A DNA stretch of 64,000 bases from Takakia lepidozioides (GCA_030704615.1 CM060732.1:11720001-11784000), one strand, 5' to 3'. Positions 1 to 13,107 are shown, numbered from the stretch's first letter. Made by a program: numbers and translations. Notes: generated by a model not told the origin, from the letters alone.

Positions 1-157
1 TTTTATTTTTACCCCCATAATTCCTTGGTACAAGTAGCTGAGCCATTTTCCAGGTCGAAATCTGGCGGTTTTAAAGTGTTGTGAAAAAATAACCACAACA
101 GGAGGCCATAAGGCTTTCCATCAAAAGATGGGTAACACCCGGGCATGCCAAACCAGG

Positions 158-1364
158 CTTAAGGGCTAGGCCGCACCTGCCCGGTTAAGGAATAACAGGG
201 CATTTTGGATCGGCGGGTTTACAGGAAACGGTAGTGCGTTGACCCCCAACCGCCTTTAACCTGACGCCGCACCTGCCGGCTATAGAAACGGTACGAAAAA
301 TATTTCATCACTTGTGCGTTCATCCATCGCACACACTTTTTCTTGGGAACGCATAATAGAACCATTCGTGCACATGAGGGGAACGTACAGGATGGCACTG
401 CAGACTGTTAGGGAACTGTCAGACTATCAGGATGTCAGGGAATTGTCAGGATGGCATCAACTCAGGGCAACCTGAGGCCTACTCTTTCGGCAACAATTAT
501 TAACAACGGCTCCACATCATATAGCACACATATACGTTACAGGTCCAGGATTCACCTCCCTCTCTTCTCAGGCTAGTAGAGGTCAGTGAACAACTAATTC
601 TCACCTAGAAAGAAAGCAATGCGCAAGGGCCCTGGAGAGATAGGGGAATCGGAAGAAAGAAGAGAGGCATTACTTGGGTTTGCTGTTACCATCCTCGCAT
701 CGCACCCTACTCATCATGCAAAATAATTTTCAGGAACCAGTGGATGATGATGCTATCAAACTGGACCATTACTCAGGAAACACTACGATCTATGACTGCG
801 TATTCCATTGTGGGTTAGGCTTGAAGCCTGGCTCTCTGTGGAGAGGGCCCTAGGTTGAAGCTTGATTGGCAGACATCAGGAGACAATGACACCTTTTGCT
901 GAAGCTAAAGACTTCTCAAGAGTCAAGGAAAGAGTACCACAAGAGGAGAAAAAAACACAAATGTGATTGCCATCGAGTAGATAAAGCCCTACATGCACAC
1001 GTTGGTAAATGTTTGGAGCTCACCACCGTTCTCCACCACCGTGTCTCCAGATGCTAGAGAAATTTTTTGAACAAGAGTTCATGGGGAACAAGGGCTTGAG
1101 GGGAACAAACGAATGTCAAGCGAGTGTCGGGAATGGAAAACGCCGATATCCGTCGGAGGTTCTCCCAAACGGACCTCTAAACGTACAGTAGTTACCCCCC
1201 CCTTACCACCCGTTACCCCCTATCGCCTCCGGTTAAGCATGCCGGACAGGCCCCGACAGGGTTCGTAACCACTCCGCTATGTGCGGCCCTAGTTAAGGAA
1301 AATCTGGGGTGTAGTACACCATATTTGCTCCTTTAACCCCGGCAGGTGCGGCCTGGCCTTTAAG
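158..1364. repeat. Inverted repeat pair in the gene-free left flank
   Basis: Bases 158-195 and 1327-1364 are imperfect inverted copies of about 38 bp. They share the core AGGCCGCACCTGCC and similar flanks (CTTAA at one side, GGTTAA at the other). A further direct copy of the CCGCACCTGCC core lies near 260-272. The pair could be the ends of a small decayed transposable element of about 1.2 kb, but I see no target-site duplication. I see no convincing gene anywhere in 1-2,270; the short frames there are random. Confidence 0.4.
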
Positions 1365-2275
1365 TAAGTTAGCTTGTTTCTAAGACAACAGGTCCTCCTA
1401 TGAAGTTGTGAATCAGAGATCCTGTTTGTGTCTGTAACCACCATGAATTTTGTCCCTTCATTATCGATAGGAGCCACTTTTAATTTCTGATTATCATGTT
1501 ATCCGACATTGAACAGGACAAACCTCAGTATTAATTACTACCACAGGAGTGGAGATGACTTAATCCATCCTTATCGACGATAACCATCCAAGTTTTATGG
1601 ATGAAACTCATCACTATCTTGTTTGCGTGAAGTGAAGGAGTTTCAGAACTTTATTTGGAATTTGATTAAATCTCCCTGGGTTGTAAAATAAGTGATGAGG
1701 AAGAAATGGATGAAAAAGTACTATAGGAAATATTTTATAGAGGGACAAAAGTGGAAGAAAAAAATAGATACGGCTGTAGCCGCTTCAAGTTTTTATTTAT
1801 TTGATTTTACCCAGAAAGAGCAGTCTAAAAAAAAGTACTGTACAAGTTCATGAAGGACAGATTATAGTAAGTCACATTAGGCCTCCGTTCACTTTTTCGT
1901 TTAAGAAAAAGGAAAAAAGTCAATCCTTCTAGATGAATGAAAGTTGCTGACGAAGAAACAGTCCTCGTCTGGCCCACAAAAATATAATGGGGCCCCAAAC
2001 AACAACACCTAAACCCTAAAACTACAAAACAAATTAAAATTACAAATTCTATCCATAGGGAAAAGCATCCTACACACCGACAACCATTCCCTGTAATCCG
2101 AACATTCATCCGTTGTCATTCATTCATCCGTTGTTTGGAAGAGCGGGTAAAGAATGGCGGGTGAAGCAAAGGCGGGCCCGCTAAAACGGACGTCTCCATC
2201 GCTGCACTGCTCCACCCTCGCTGTAACATGCCTGCTGCAGCCCCGCATGATTTACCACTCTTTGCCTGCACACAC

Positions 2276-2281
2276 TATAAA
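2276..2281 (+). promoter_or_regulatory. Putative TATA box of the GT34 gene
   Basis: TATAAA stands about 390 bases before the GT34 start codon. A pyrimidine-rich stretch (CTTCATCTTCTTCCTCCC) follows about 10-40 bases later, as is common at plant transcription starts and in 5' leaders. This would give a 5' leader of about 360 nt. It is a prediction from motif and position only. Confidence 0.4.
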
Positions 2282-2671
2282 CACTCTCTGCTTCATCTTC
2301 TTCCTCCCTTCTTTACTGCTGTTTGATTGGTTTTTTTAAGAATCAGTGCCGCTCTCGCTGCAAGTGTTTCATGATATTCCTCAAATCACAATCAGTGATT
2401 GTTGCTGTATCTCCCTGCAAGCGGTCCGTGAGTTTTCTCACAATCGATTTCTGTCGGTCGTATCTCGTTGCCAATTTTGATAAGTGCTCCGCATTTTTCT
2501 TTCTGTGTCTGTCTCTGTTTGCGTCGGATTCTGTTGATTTAGTTTCTTTCTGGATCCATTAACGTGGCAGGAAGTGCATTTTGAGGAGGCACCTTGAGAA
2601 AATAAAGGCTGATTGGTTGTGAGGGGAGCGGGATTCGAGCCTGAAGAGTTCCCTGGAGGCCGTCTTCCATC

Positions 2672-4630
2672 ATGAAGGAATCCATTTCTTATCGGAGCCT
2701 TAGCAGGCTCATGGCTACTACGAAGGGCCGGCGCATTCAGAAAATGTGGAAAAATGTGAAGGTGACAATTGTATGCGGTTTTGTGACTATTCTAGTGTTG
2801 CGCGGAACACTGGGAGCTGGAAGCTTTGGCTCGCCTGCGCAGGACTATGCACAAATCAAGGACCATCTTCATGCTGCAGCGAAAGAGACACAACGGGCCC
2901 GAGTTCTTACTCGGATCGAAGAAAAGAATGCTGGACGAAGACAGCTCGTCGAAGAAGACGATACTAGCAAGAGTGACATACAAGAAATTGAGAGCGGCCC
3001 GACGAAGCCTTACAGCCTGGGCCCTACAATTACAGACTGGGACGAACAGCGTCGTCTATGGATGACGAAAAATGTCGTGGATTCCAAAGGGAAGCCTCCC
3101 CAACTGTTGCTTGTAACAGGGTCTCAACCTTCACCTTGCAAGAATCCGGTGGGGGATCATTACCTCTTGAAATCATTAAAAAACAAAGTGGATTACTGCC
3201 GTCTTCATGGCATTGAACTCTTCTACAACATGGCTCATCTAGACCAAGAAATGGCGGGATTTTGGGCCAAACTCCCGCTTCTTCGAAAGCTAATGCTTGG
3301 ACATCCTCAGATTAAATGGATATGGTGGATGGACAGCGACGCCATGTTTACAGATATGACGTTTGAGGTTCCCCTGGAGAAGTACGAAAAGCACAATATG
3401 GCACTGCATGGATTCGACTATCTGGTCTACAACCAGAAGAGCTGGACTGGCCTCAATACTGGAAGTTTCCTGATTCGCAACTGTCAATGGTCATTGAATC
3501 TGCTAGATGCTTGGGCGCCCATGGGTCCGAAAGGAAGCGTCAGAGATACAGCAGGCATGTCTTCTTTCTTTTTGGTTGCGGTGTCACTTTGTATGATTTC
3601 ACGTGCATTCGTCTAGGGAGGAAGAAGTGTGCAGATGTTTTCTTTTTCAAAATTAGGCAATATAGTTCTACACAGATACAGCTATGATGCATAACTTACT
3701 GCCTTTCGCCACAACTATGCTTGAAGACTATTGCACAAATGTTTTTGGTCAGATATGAAAGAAAAATGATATTGAACCGTTAAATGTGAGATGTGCTCAT
3801 TTCCTCCCCGTCTGGTATTCTGGGGATTAGTGTCTTCTCCCCGCTGATTGGAGTGAAGAGGACACAATTAATACTTAGTTTTGTGCAATGGTTCCGACAT
3901 TATGTGCTCGACAAAGTCTTAAGGTTTTCGAAGATCGTATGAAGTGACTGTTTGACACAGTGGAATATTCTCCGTTCATCTTTAAATGCTATCTTATAAC
4001 TTCGTAGTAACTTCTCCCCTTGTGTCTGTCAAGAATTGTATGTGCAGCTCTAAGTATACCTCCTCTGTCTCTGCCTTCGTCCACTATTTTGTGTCCCATC
4101 TTTCTATCAACTAATTTAATGCACATTTGGAGCTGGACATTCTGTTGTCCAATTTACAATTACGTTGAATTAAGTTGACGTGTATTTCGTGGCATTTTGC
4201 AGGCAAACTTCTGTCAAAAACCTTACTAGGACGGCCAGAGTTCGAAGCCGATGATCAATCTGCGCTCGTCTATCTCTTAATCACGCAAAATCCAGAGTGG
4301 GCCGACAAAGTCTATCTGGAGAGCTCATACTATTTGCACGGTTACTGGATGATCTTCGTAGACAAATATGAGGAAATGATGGCAAAGCATCAGCCGGGCC
4401 TGGGAGACGATCGGTGGCCATTCGTCACACATTTTGTGGGATGCAAACCATGTGGGAATTCTGTCGATTACGCGGCTGAGCGATGCATCAAACAGATGGA
4501 AAGAGCCTTCAACTTCGCCGACAATCAGATTCTTGACAATTATGGTTATAAGCACAAATCTCTGGAAACATCAAAAGTGAAACGTGTCAGGAATGAAACA
4601 TCTGATCCCCTGACGCTTCAACGACATTAG
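2672..4630 (+). CDS. GT34 glycosyltransferase, xyloglucan 6-xylosyltransferase-like
   Basis: Two exons, 2672-3554 and 4203-4630, give 436 residues, close to the usual 440-460 of plant GT34 enzymes. Family members are type II Golgi membrane proteins that add xylose (XXT) to the glucan backbone of xyloglucan, or galactose to mannans. Visible features are a short basic N-terminus and one membrane segment at about residues 28-46 (VKVTIVCGFVTILVLRG). The nucleotide-sugar/metal DxD motif lies in WWMDSDAMFTDM at about 215-226. The family blocks TGLNTGSFLIRNCQWSLNLL, WAPMGPKG, FEADDQSALVYLL, ESSYYLHGYW and PFVTHFVGCKPC are all present. The first ATG of the frame is used. No stops or frameshifts are seen, so it may be functional. 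XXT rather than galactosyltransferase is an inference from overall resemblance. Confidence 0.9.
3555..4202 (+). other. GC-AG intron of the GT34 gene
   Basis: The conserved residues Ala-Gly-Lys across the junction need exon 1 to end ACAGCAG at 3554 and exon 2 to start GCAAACTT at 4203. The intron then begins GCATGT and ends TTTTGCAG, a non-canonical GC-AG intron of 648 bp. Using the GT four bases further on (3559) would shift the reading frame of exon 2. The phase (1 nt plus 2 nt) fits only the GC donor. Confidence 0.7.
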
Positions 4631-4936
4631 TCATAGCCCCTCTCAACTATGAGGGCTTCAGTAGAGAAGCACTACATTTTTGTGATCCTATTCAGCTGGT
4701 TTGTCGAGTTTCAAAGAGTTATCTACGGGAACCACGAAAATAGTGCAATGTTGAAACGACATCGAGAAATGACCTCTTGAAGGTTCACTGCTCGCTAGGA
4801 AGTCTATTCTTTAGATTCGGCAGTTCTGCGTGAAAGCATTGGTGACATTGCCCGGTAGTCCACCTGCTGGTTCTACATGCTGTGTATATAAGAAAACAAT
4901 CCTTGTTTTCACCCTCTGTGATTCAATCACGAAAGA

Positions 4937-4942
4937 AATAAA
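4937..4942 (+). promoter_or_regulatory. Putative polyadenylation signal of the GT34 gene
   Basis: AATAAA occurs 307 bases after the GT34 stop codon, within a plausible 3' UTR distance. Plant signals are degenerate, so this is only a candidate. Confidence 0.35.
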
Positions 4943-5624
4943 GTACATGTCTGGACATCTAGTCCGTTCTTTCAGATGTTTGCATAAAGACTCTATCAAG
5001 ACCGTTTGTGAAGGAGAATGGAACCTTAGGTTTGCGCCTTTCCCGAAAAGAAGCTGCAGGACTCTTTATGACTTTTCTTTGTCGGTTATGTGTTGGGTGA
5101 ATTTTGCTTCGGGGATTTTGTCACATTTCCGGTCATTGCGTCTTTTGATGCTAACGACTCCCGATGTTTGAGATGATGGTCAGGTGTTCTGGCAAATGGA
5201 TCCACAATCAATTCCCAGGGCACTTCGCTTTTATGGAGCATCAGGGATGCTCACCACCTGCCTTTTTATCATCTCCTTGGTGATTTCAACCACCCATGTG
5301 GACAGCAGCAGTAGAGGTGGACCTTTGAGTGCAACTCAGTGATAATCATGTGATAATCATGAGGTCAGACCACCTTCCTGCTAAACAGTCTCATTAATCT
5401 GAACCTGCTCTGCGTTGTGTGGCTAGAATCATCATAGGATGGAAACATCGCATTATTGAACGCCACAGCAGACATACTACAATTCTGAGGGCAACCTGGT
5501 GGACATGTTATGAAGTCTGATGGATGATACAGTGGTTTGCGTGGAAAATTACCTGGAAATCCTGCTTCCGTGGGCTGCCAAATTTGTTGGCAGTGTCAAA
5601 TAATTTAAACGTGAAACAACCCTG

Positions 5625-6760
5625 GTTGCCCTTGATAGATTTATGCATGGTGACAGTGCGCACAAGTATCCCATTGATTGGCAAACAAAGAAGCCCACCA
5701 TTCTCAGGGCAGCAGAGCAGTGGTTTGCTTCAGTTGAGGGTTTCAGGCTGGCGGCACTCGAGGCCATTGATCATGTGGAGTTGGTGCCTCCTCAGGTACT
5801 GCTATTGCTACTTCTGCTCACGTAGCTTTGAGAGAAGCCCCTTCTGCGGCATATGGGCTTCCTTTTTACTACAACCAGCATGTGCATAGAGGATGTACTT
5901 ATAGTGCAACGTGTTTTTCTTGTTGTATTTACAAATAAGATTGAGACAGACAGCACAGGCAGCAGTGAATGTGATAAGGAAATATTGACAGATCAGGTGC
6001 TATGAGAATCCAACTGTATTTTTCTCCCTTAGATCTGAAATTGTTCTTAACATGACAAGGTAATCATGCCATTCTCTTCTCTATCAATTTGGATTGCACC
6101 TTTAAAGCGTGGGTAGTGCAGCTTGTATGGAAGAAATTCTAATCTATTTGTAGTGTGGGTGTTGCAGGGAGAGAAGCTGTAACATCAATGACACTCAGCC
6201 GCTCAAATTGGTGCGTTTTCAGACAGAGAAGTTGGGGTCTTCCAATCCGCATGTTCTATCACATGGATTTTGGCGAATGCTTGACTGAAGAAACAATTGT
6301 GCAAGGTAAGCTGAAAGTCCTATTTCTTGACAGAACATTAGCAGAGGTTGTTTTCCAGATGTTTTGATTTGGCTAATGCTCCAAAGGATTGATTAAGCTC
6401 AGAGTACCTGCCCCTGGATAGGGTCCTTTCCTTGGCTAGCCAATGGCGCTTTCAACTTCAATAAATTATAAGTTGCTCTGGTCTCCTTTGAGAAGAATTG
6501 TTTTTAAGTTACACAGTTCATTGAAGGCAATGGTCGGCCTAGCTTATGTTAAGTTACACTCATGCTTTGTGCCGTTTGTGGGAATGGGGTGGACAGCCAT
6601 CAGAGCAGTGATGCATGGTGGTACACGAGCACTGAGGATCTGCTTCCGTCAAAGTATCGTGAGCAAGCTGCTATGTATAGAAGGGGCACCGACACCATGG
6701 ATGTGTGCAATGTGTGTGGTTTGACTCTGGTACATACATTATTGTCCTTGCGTTGTGTGT
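5625..6760 (+). pseudogene. Isoleucyl-tRNA synthetase fragment (organelle/bacterial type), broken
   Basis: Three exon-like blocks match the middle of class I IleRS. Block 1 (to 5795, donor CAG|GTACTG) reads [10 protein letters not shown]...[11 protein letters not shown]. Block 2 (6168-6305, acceptor TTGCAG, donor CAAG|GTAAGC) reads RSNWCVFRQRSWGLPI, the counterpart of the conserved SDWCISRQRxWGVPIP. Block 3 (about 6600-6740) reads SDAWWY...EDLLP...GTDTMDV and then WFDSG. A one-base deletion near 6180 breaks the frame at the start of block 2. An 11-base insertion splits MDV from WFDSG near 6700. The HIGH and KMSKS regions are absent, and the GT34 gene lies directly upstream. It is therefore a gene fragment, not a working synthetase. 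Sequence style fits the plastid/mitochondrial enzyme better than the cytosolic one. Confidence 0.8.
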
Positions 6761-8467
6761 ATTCCGAAGTGAAAGGAGGGTGGACACTGGACACCTTTGT
6801 GACACCAATTGATGGAACCACTTCCGAGGTGGTTTGGACCTTGGTAGCCGTAATAAGGCACTTCTGGAAGGGATGTGTCGATGAGGTGGAACTGGCTGCA
6901 TCTCCCTTGACACTTGAGTGTCTGTTCATTCTGTCCAGCTCATACTTATCTGATGGAGGATGTGCCAACCCAGGTGTTTCCCTTTAATTTTTCAGGAAAA
7001 AAAAACAGTCCGCCAATAAAACATTCGAATATTTGGGCGGTTACATATTATTTGGGCAGTCATTGTTGTACATATTCACTCTGATGTCGTATAAATTCGG
7101 TGTAGAAGCATATCGCGCGTAATGGAATATAGACTTCGCGGCGTCGGAGATGTAATTTCGAGCAGGAAATTTAGCCTTCAATACAGTGAAAAAACCGCCA
7201 TATTGTACAGTATCTCAGCAAACATGTAACTAGATAGGATCCATGTGGACATTCTAATAGTCGCCACCTCTGCACTTATCCGCAGCATTTTGTAGCCACA
7301 TCCACGCCTATGCAGAACTGGAAAAGATGGCTGGTCCCACCCTCTTCCCTAAAGGCAAAGGGCCCAGAGACACTTGTTGCTCAAGTTTTCTTCTTCTTTC
7401 TTTTTGTAGGGCTTGAGGACCCTCATTCAATGACTACAGCACTTCCACATTTTCTCATACTTACTAAAATTCCTTTGCACTTTCCGCCTAGTGAATGAGT
7501 TTTATGTACTTTGACTTGGACTCCTCAACTATGCAGTGGATTGTTTGGACAAGTGCGCACACGCTCTTGTTGATAGCAAAGCAAGGGCCTTGGTTTGGGA
7601 GCTGTGTTTCAGAGAAGAGCAACCTTCTAAAACATTTGTTGCGTGCTAGAACGGTGGAAGGGGTATGGCAGGCAAGAGGACACGTAGAAATTTGGCGGTG
7701 TGAGTCGATCCACCAGCGTGGCCCTGCACGCTGCTGCCACGCCCCGATGACCGCTAATTGCATCCCATGGCTCCGGACGAAGGGGCCGGGGCTTTTGGCG
7801 GGAGCCGGGCCACGTGGGCCTGCCGAGCCGGGCGCATTAAACTGCGGGGCCTTTTCGATTCCTTGCCCATGTTTTGTGGCTGCTTCTCGTGCACGCACGA
7901 TGCTGATTCTTGCGAGCTTGCCAAGCAGGTCAATGCAGCGCGGCCCAAGCTCGGATGTATACATACACTGAATTCGACACGTATACGGTAAACCGTGTGG
8001 GGAGCCACCGCGCAGCCTTGCTACAGTTCACCACCACTCGATTTCCTTTGCCATTTGTGATCGTGTAAAACCTGTGTCAGGTCCTGCTATGTATTGCAAT
8101 CCCCTGGGCTCTGTGTGTTCAGTGCCGCTTGGAGAATTCCGAGTGGTCACCCACCGGCAAGCTAATGAGTAGTTGCTCTGGGTAATTTTCTATGCAACTC
8201 CCGCTGTAGAGCACTGTGCCTCTGACTGCCTGCGTCTTGGCTGATTCTACTCCAAGCTAGGTCTATGTTGAGCTGATCTTTACACGATGGGCTGGAACTC
8301 TGTATTCTGCTGTGTCAGTAGAGTGCGGAAGTCAATTTCTGTTGTTGGGAAGTCATAGCACGATGGTGAGGCCTCTTACATGTAGTCCCGAGGTGGAGCC
8401 ATCCAATGACTAGACTGTGAATGTAGCAAACGATGCTGTAGTGCAAAACTCAAAATATCACAGGAAA
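6761..8467. other. Gene-free interval before the coiled-coil gene
   Basis: I find no supported gene. The 158-codon frames on both strands at about 7,490-7,970 mirror each other over a GC-rich stretch and resemble nothing known. The interval probably includes the promoter and 5' leader of the gene starting at 8,468; in-frame stop TAG at 8,411 precedes that start. Confidence 0.5.
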
Positions 8468-11400
8468 ATGCGGAGAATATTTCCTGTCAAGCAAAGCTCA
8501 GGGTCCAGCAATGGCAGTGCACCATCTTCACTCACCGGAAGCATTTCAGAGACACACACTCCCAGGAGGGGATCTTTAGCTTATTTCGAGAAATTGCAAC
8601 CTTCTGATGCAATTGCGCCAGGGAAGGAGAGGCTACAAGTGCAGCCTGTGCAGGATTACATTGCAAGGCTTCAATTGGAATCTTCGGAGTCGGCGTCGCT
8701 TGCCGCTGCTTCAACTGGAAGTATCAGTGAAGATGCCAGAGTGGGGCTCTTGCGCAGGTATAGACAGGTGGGTGAGGGGCGGCCCAATGCACCGAGCTCC
8801 GTGTTCGGTACTACGGATCCCTCTTCGAAGGTGCCCATCAGGAGGCGGCGGCTGTCTATGGAAAGTCAGCTTGACCTCATACGCTCTCGACCTAATCCTG
8901 CCACAGCACCGGCCACCCCGTAAGCATAACTTGCCTGCCTGCATGCTTGACTTGGAATGTGAGTGCTGTCTGTGAATCTTTTTGTCAATTTAAATTTAGT
9001 TGTGCTGTGTTTCAGGGGGTCAAAAGGTCTCGTGAAGGTGCTAGCGCTTCTTGATTGGTTTTTGGACACCCGCTCCTGCCATTTAGCTGCTTGGCTTTCT
9101 CTTGGTCTCTGTCTTCTGCCAATTTGGGCTGTGTGAATGTTTAGAACTGCTCTACATGTCCATGCCATGACAATTGTAAAGACGTGGGGTTAGAGCTCTT
9201 ATCAACATGTGGATGTGACGGCATGGCAGAAGGACAGCTCCAAGGTCAAATAGTGCGCCAAAGGTGCGCCCAGAAGAGGATCCACTGCGCCAAAATTCCA
9301 TGCGCATCCTCGAAGTCCCAGACAGCATTGTCCATTCGTCAATGGGACCACCTTGTAGATCTAGCAGGGGCCTGATAGATAGCCCCAAGGGTGGAGGTGT
9401 GGCTGTTAATTCTCGAGAATGGCGTAAGTCTTTCAGTGATTGGTCCTCGTCCAGTGCTCCTGTTAGCAAGGAATTCGACAACCCATCATCAAACTTGCAA
9501 GGCTTACAATCACAGAGGAGTTCTAGTTCCAAGTACCTGGGTGCACGGGCTCTCGCAGAACGATTATCCAAAGCAATACGGGGGAGTTCCAAGGCTTCAA
9601 CCAAAGTTCAGCCGCACAATAATAGAGCTTCTAACACTGACGTAGGAGCTGTGGGGCAGAGCCCTGAAATCCTCCCTGTGTCAGTGCATGGTCGGCATTC
9701 AGGTCAAGGTCGGGCATTGGATCAGATGTGGCAGGAGAATTCTCTGGGGGGACGGTCCAGTTACGAGAAGTCAGGGGAACTCATTGGTTTGGCAGAATTG
9801 AGCAATAATGGACTAGTTTCCTCATTCCGCGACCGGAAAGTAGATTCCTTACTTCGGGAGGAGAATGAAAGAGACATATTGAAGAGTTGGCTGCAAGAGT
9901 TGGACCAAGTGAGTGATGGAGGTAATGACGATCTGGAGAAAAGGGCGAGGGCAGCCTGGGAGCACTTAGAAATACTGGATGAGGAGCAAGAAATATTGGA
10001 TGATCAGTTGTACTTTCTGAGTGAAAACAAAGACACAGATGCATCACGCCCGAGGCGAGATGGAGACTCGATCCTTGTAATCTTGAAACAACGCATAAGG
10101 AAAATGCATGGAGAGAAAAGGCTATTGGCACTGCAGGTTGCCACTGAGTTGCGGAAGCGCATCTCCGAACAAGCTGCTGCCAGGAAGGTTTTCTCTCTAA
10201 TGAAGAGGGAGATGGACTCCTATGCCAAAGTGATGGAGAAGGAAAAGGATGAAGTGAGGACAAATCTGGAAGATGAGATTGCTAGAAGAGAGCTAACTTG
10301 GGTCCAAAAACTAGAGAAAATACGCCTGGAAGAAAGATGGCTAAGGGAACAAGTCATGAACCTTGAGGAAGAGAAAGGGGCAATGGTGAAAGAGCATGCT
10401 GGCATGGCTTCAAAGGAGATGGCTCTGAGGGAAAAGGTGGCAGAGTTTGAACTGCAGGTGGGTGGGCAGCGTGCAAGAGCTGATCGTGCAGAGGCTGAAG
10501 TAGATTTGCTTAGGAAGGCTTACAGGGAGAAGGAGGGAGAGAAAAGAGAGTTGCATAAGGTTGTGGAGAGATTGCAGAGTCTGTGTCTAGACTATGAGAC
10601 CAGCATTCACAGCTTCCAGCAGGGTCCGAAAGATGGTAGGCCAGAAACAAAGGAGAGGAGACCTAGCAGGTTGCAAAAGGAGTTGCTGAGATTAAGTAGC
10701 CTAGAAACGGCTCTCCGCATGGAGATGGAGGCTCTGAGAGGTGAAACGAGTATGCCTCGTCTGAGAAATGAAGGTGTCGAGAAGATCTATAATGCACTAG
10801 CCATGAGAAATGACCAAGAGTGTCCAGCTAAGTCTGACCAGCTGGGAAGACAGGAAACTGATCTACGGGATGAAAACAATCTGCTACGACTGAAGTTGAG
10901 GCTTGCTGTCAAAGAAAGAGAAGATATGAATGAAGCTGTAAGAAGAGCAGAAGAGGAAATTCAGCTCCTAAAAGAATCGGTTGGAAGAGAAACATGTGAT
11001 GTTGAAGAACATGTTCGAGGATTGTGGAGGACACAACATCGTGGGGATACTATCACACAAACTTTCCCCATGTTGCAAGGGGTTCCACCATCGCGAGAGT
11101 CCACTGGTTTGGCATGTGGTGAAGACTCAAAGCCCCAGAATTCAGATTCCCAGCATTTGGAGTCTGAGACGCAGCAGAGCCTTCAGGTAGGCTACCACAT
11201 TGGATGCTTAAGTAGAGCCTGCTCCATTAGACTGCTCCCCCTTGCTATTGGACATGGGCCAGACAATCGAACCGACAAGGAATGTCATGCCCTTAGTTGT
11301 CTGTAGTGTCTATATTCAGCTGATTAGCACACCCATTGCAGGCTTGCACTTCAAACAAGAATACATCCTGACCTTCTCTGGGTTACTCAGGATAACTGGT

Positions 11401-13107
11401 GATGACTCCCACCTTTTGGTCGTTGGCCAAATTTTTCTGGCATGTATGGAGCCAAAAGGTCTAGCAAATGCCCAGGTTTCTGAACTGCTATGATGTGCAA
11501 GAATGGTACTATGGGACCACTCACTTCTTAAAAGTCTGAACAGGAGAAAGGCTAGTGATCCTTTAGGGGCACATTCAGACTTGAGTATTTGCATTCTGGG
11601 AAGATATGTATCTTCCTGAAAAAGTGATGTAAGTTGTCTTCTGGCTTCACTTAGCAAGCTGAGGATGGTAACAAGACATGATAGGCATGTTTTGCAAAGT
11701 ACCTAGGACCTGACAATTGTTTTACACAGGCCGTTTGCACTAGTCAGATAGGATGGAAGACTTACTATGAAGTATGTAGGACAATCAAGTTGCCTATTAT
11801 GATTGGTTTCTGTCCATCAGTACTTGAATTTCCATGTGGTTTTTATGTGAATGCAGGTGCCAGCAGGGCAGTTCTCCGTCATGAATGAAAGGACGGAATC
11901 AATGTGTGACAAGTTATTAGGACATGATATGCAATTGCTTGACATGAGAAATGATGCAATTCGAGGTCTGGAGCACAGCCTTAACATTGCGGGAAAAACT
12001 GTGAATGCACAAAAGGCACGTATTTTGCGACTCTGTGCGCGGAATGAGGAGTTGGTGCACATGTACCATGCTAAAGAAAGTGAAGTGCAGGATTTGCGGA
12101 TCCAAACGCTTGCTGAAGCTGAGAGCAGGAAAAGCTGTGAGCAAGAGTTAGATCAGGTGGAAATCTGTGCCTCTTGCTAATGACTCACAATATTAGTCTT
12201 CAATGCACCTGTGTACTATAGTGATTTTATATTTCCATTGGTACGTAGCTTTTTTTCTTTCCTTAGACATTTCTGGGCGTTGTTTCCATTTGGGTAGAAA
12301 ATGACTAGAACTGAAACACTAAAACCTGGAACTCGTATAGGCTTTCACCAGCCATAGTTGACTGCCATGAACACTGACAAGGTGATGGCTTATGGAGTGT
12401 GGTTTGGCCAATGTGATTGATGTTTCAGTTAAGAGAGCAAGCTATGAAGTGCAAGCAAGATCTGAGAGCACAGCACTTGCAATGTAAGCTGCTTAATGAG
12501 AAGCTTTGTTCGAAGGAGGTGGAATTGGAACAGCGCAGTGATGAAGTGGTAGCTCTGGAACAAACTCGAGACTGGTTGGAGGCAGAGTTGCAGCGTCTTC
12601 AATGGCATTTGGGTGATGCTAATCAAAGAGCTACAACATCAGAGAATCAGGTGTCTGCCTCCTCCTTTTAGCTGATTTGCCAAAAATATTACTTAGTGAC
12701 GGATATTATTCATTCTTCATTTGTGTTGAGTATGGCTTGACATCTTGTAGAGTGACCTTTTGAAGTAAACTCCTAATTTGAGTGTTTACTGTTTGGAGCA
12801 GCTAAATGACAAGAAGGAACGGATCAAGGTGCTGCAGGCAGACATGGAGGACCATCTGAAGGAGCTTTTGAGGTTAAGGGATGAGTTGCCAAGGGTAACA
12901 AAAGAGAGAGATGCACTACATGAAGAGGCAGAAGAAATGGGGAGGGAAGCATTCCGAGTAAGTGCGGAGGTGGAAGTTTTGCGCAGGGAAGTGCACAAGT
13001 TGGATGAGGATGTCATGGTGAAGGATGGTCAAATCTCAATGTTGTGTCGCGAGTTTGAAGGAAATGACCGGGACAAATTTTTTGAGTCAATGGGTAATGT
13101 ATCATAG
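8468..13107 (+). CDS. Long plant coiled-coil protein (CAP-Gly-linker-like / myosin-heavy-chain-like)
   Basis: Five exons, 8468-8919, 9230-11186, 11857-12156, 12429-12650 and 12802-13107, join in phase to 1,078 residues with GT-AG borders throughout. ATG 8468 is the first in frame after stop TAG 8411. The first 350 or so residues are Ser/Gly/Arg-rich and probably disordered (RRRRLSMESQLD). From about residue 390 onward the protein is mostly heptad-like coiled coil. One block reads EHLEILDEEQEILDDQLYFL; another is RRELTWVQKLEKIRLEERWL. The C-terminus has VLRREVHKLDEDVMVKDGQIS. From memory, the order of blocks resembles Arabidopsis proteins annotated as CAP-Gly domain linker-like (At2g39300/At3g55060 type), whose role is poorly known. 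No enzyme domain is visible. The last exon could instead be spliced at GGTAATG (about 13,095) to an acceptor near 13,541, giving a slightly different tail. Confidence 0.75.

Noticed and set aside
7488-8008. Overlapping 158-codon frames on opposite strands as a gene
   Set aside because: The frames mirror each other over GC-rich sequence, have no splice context and resemble no family.
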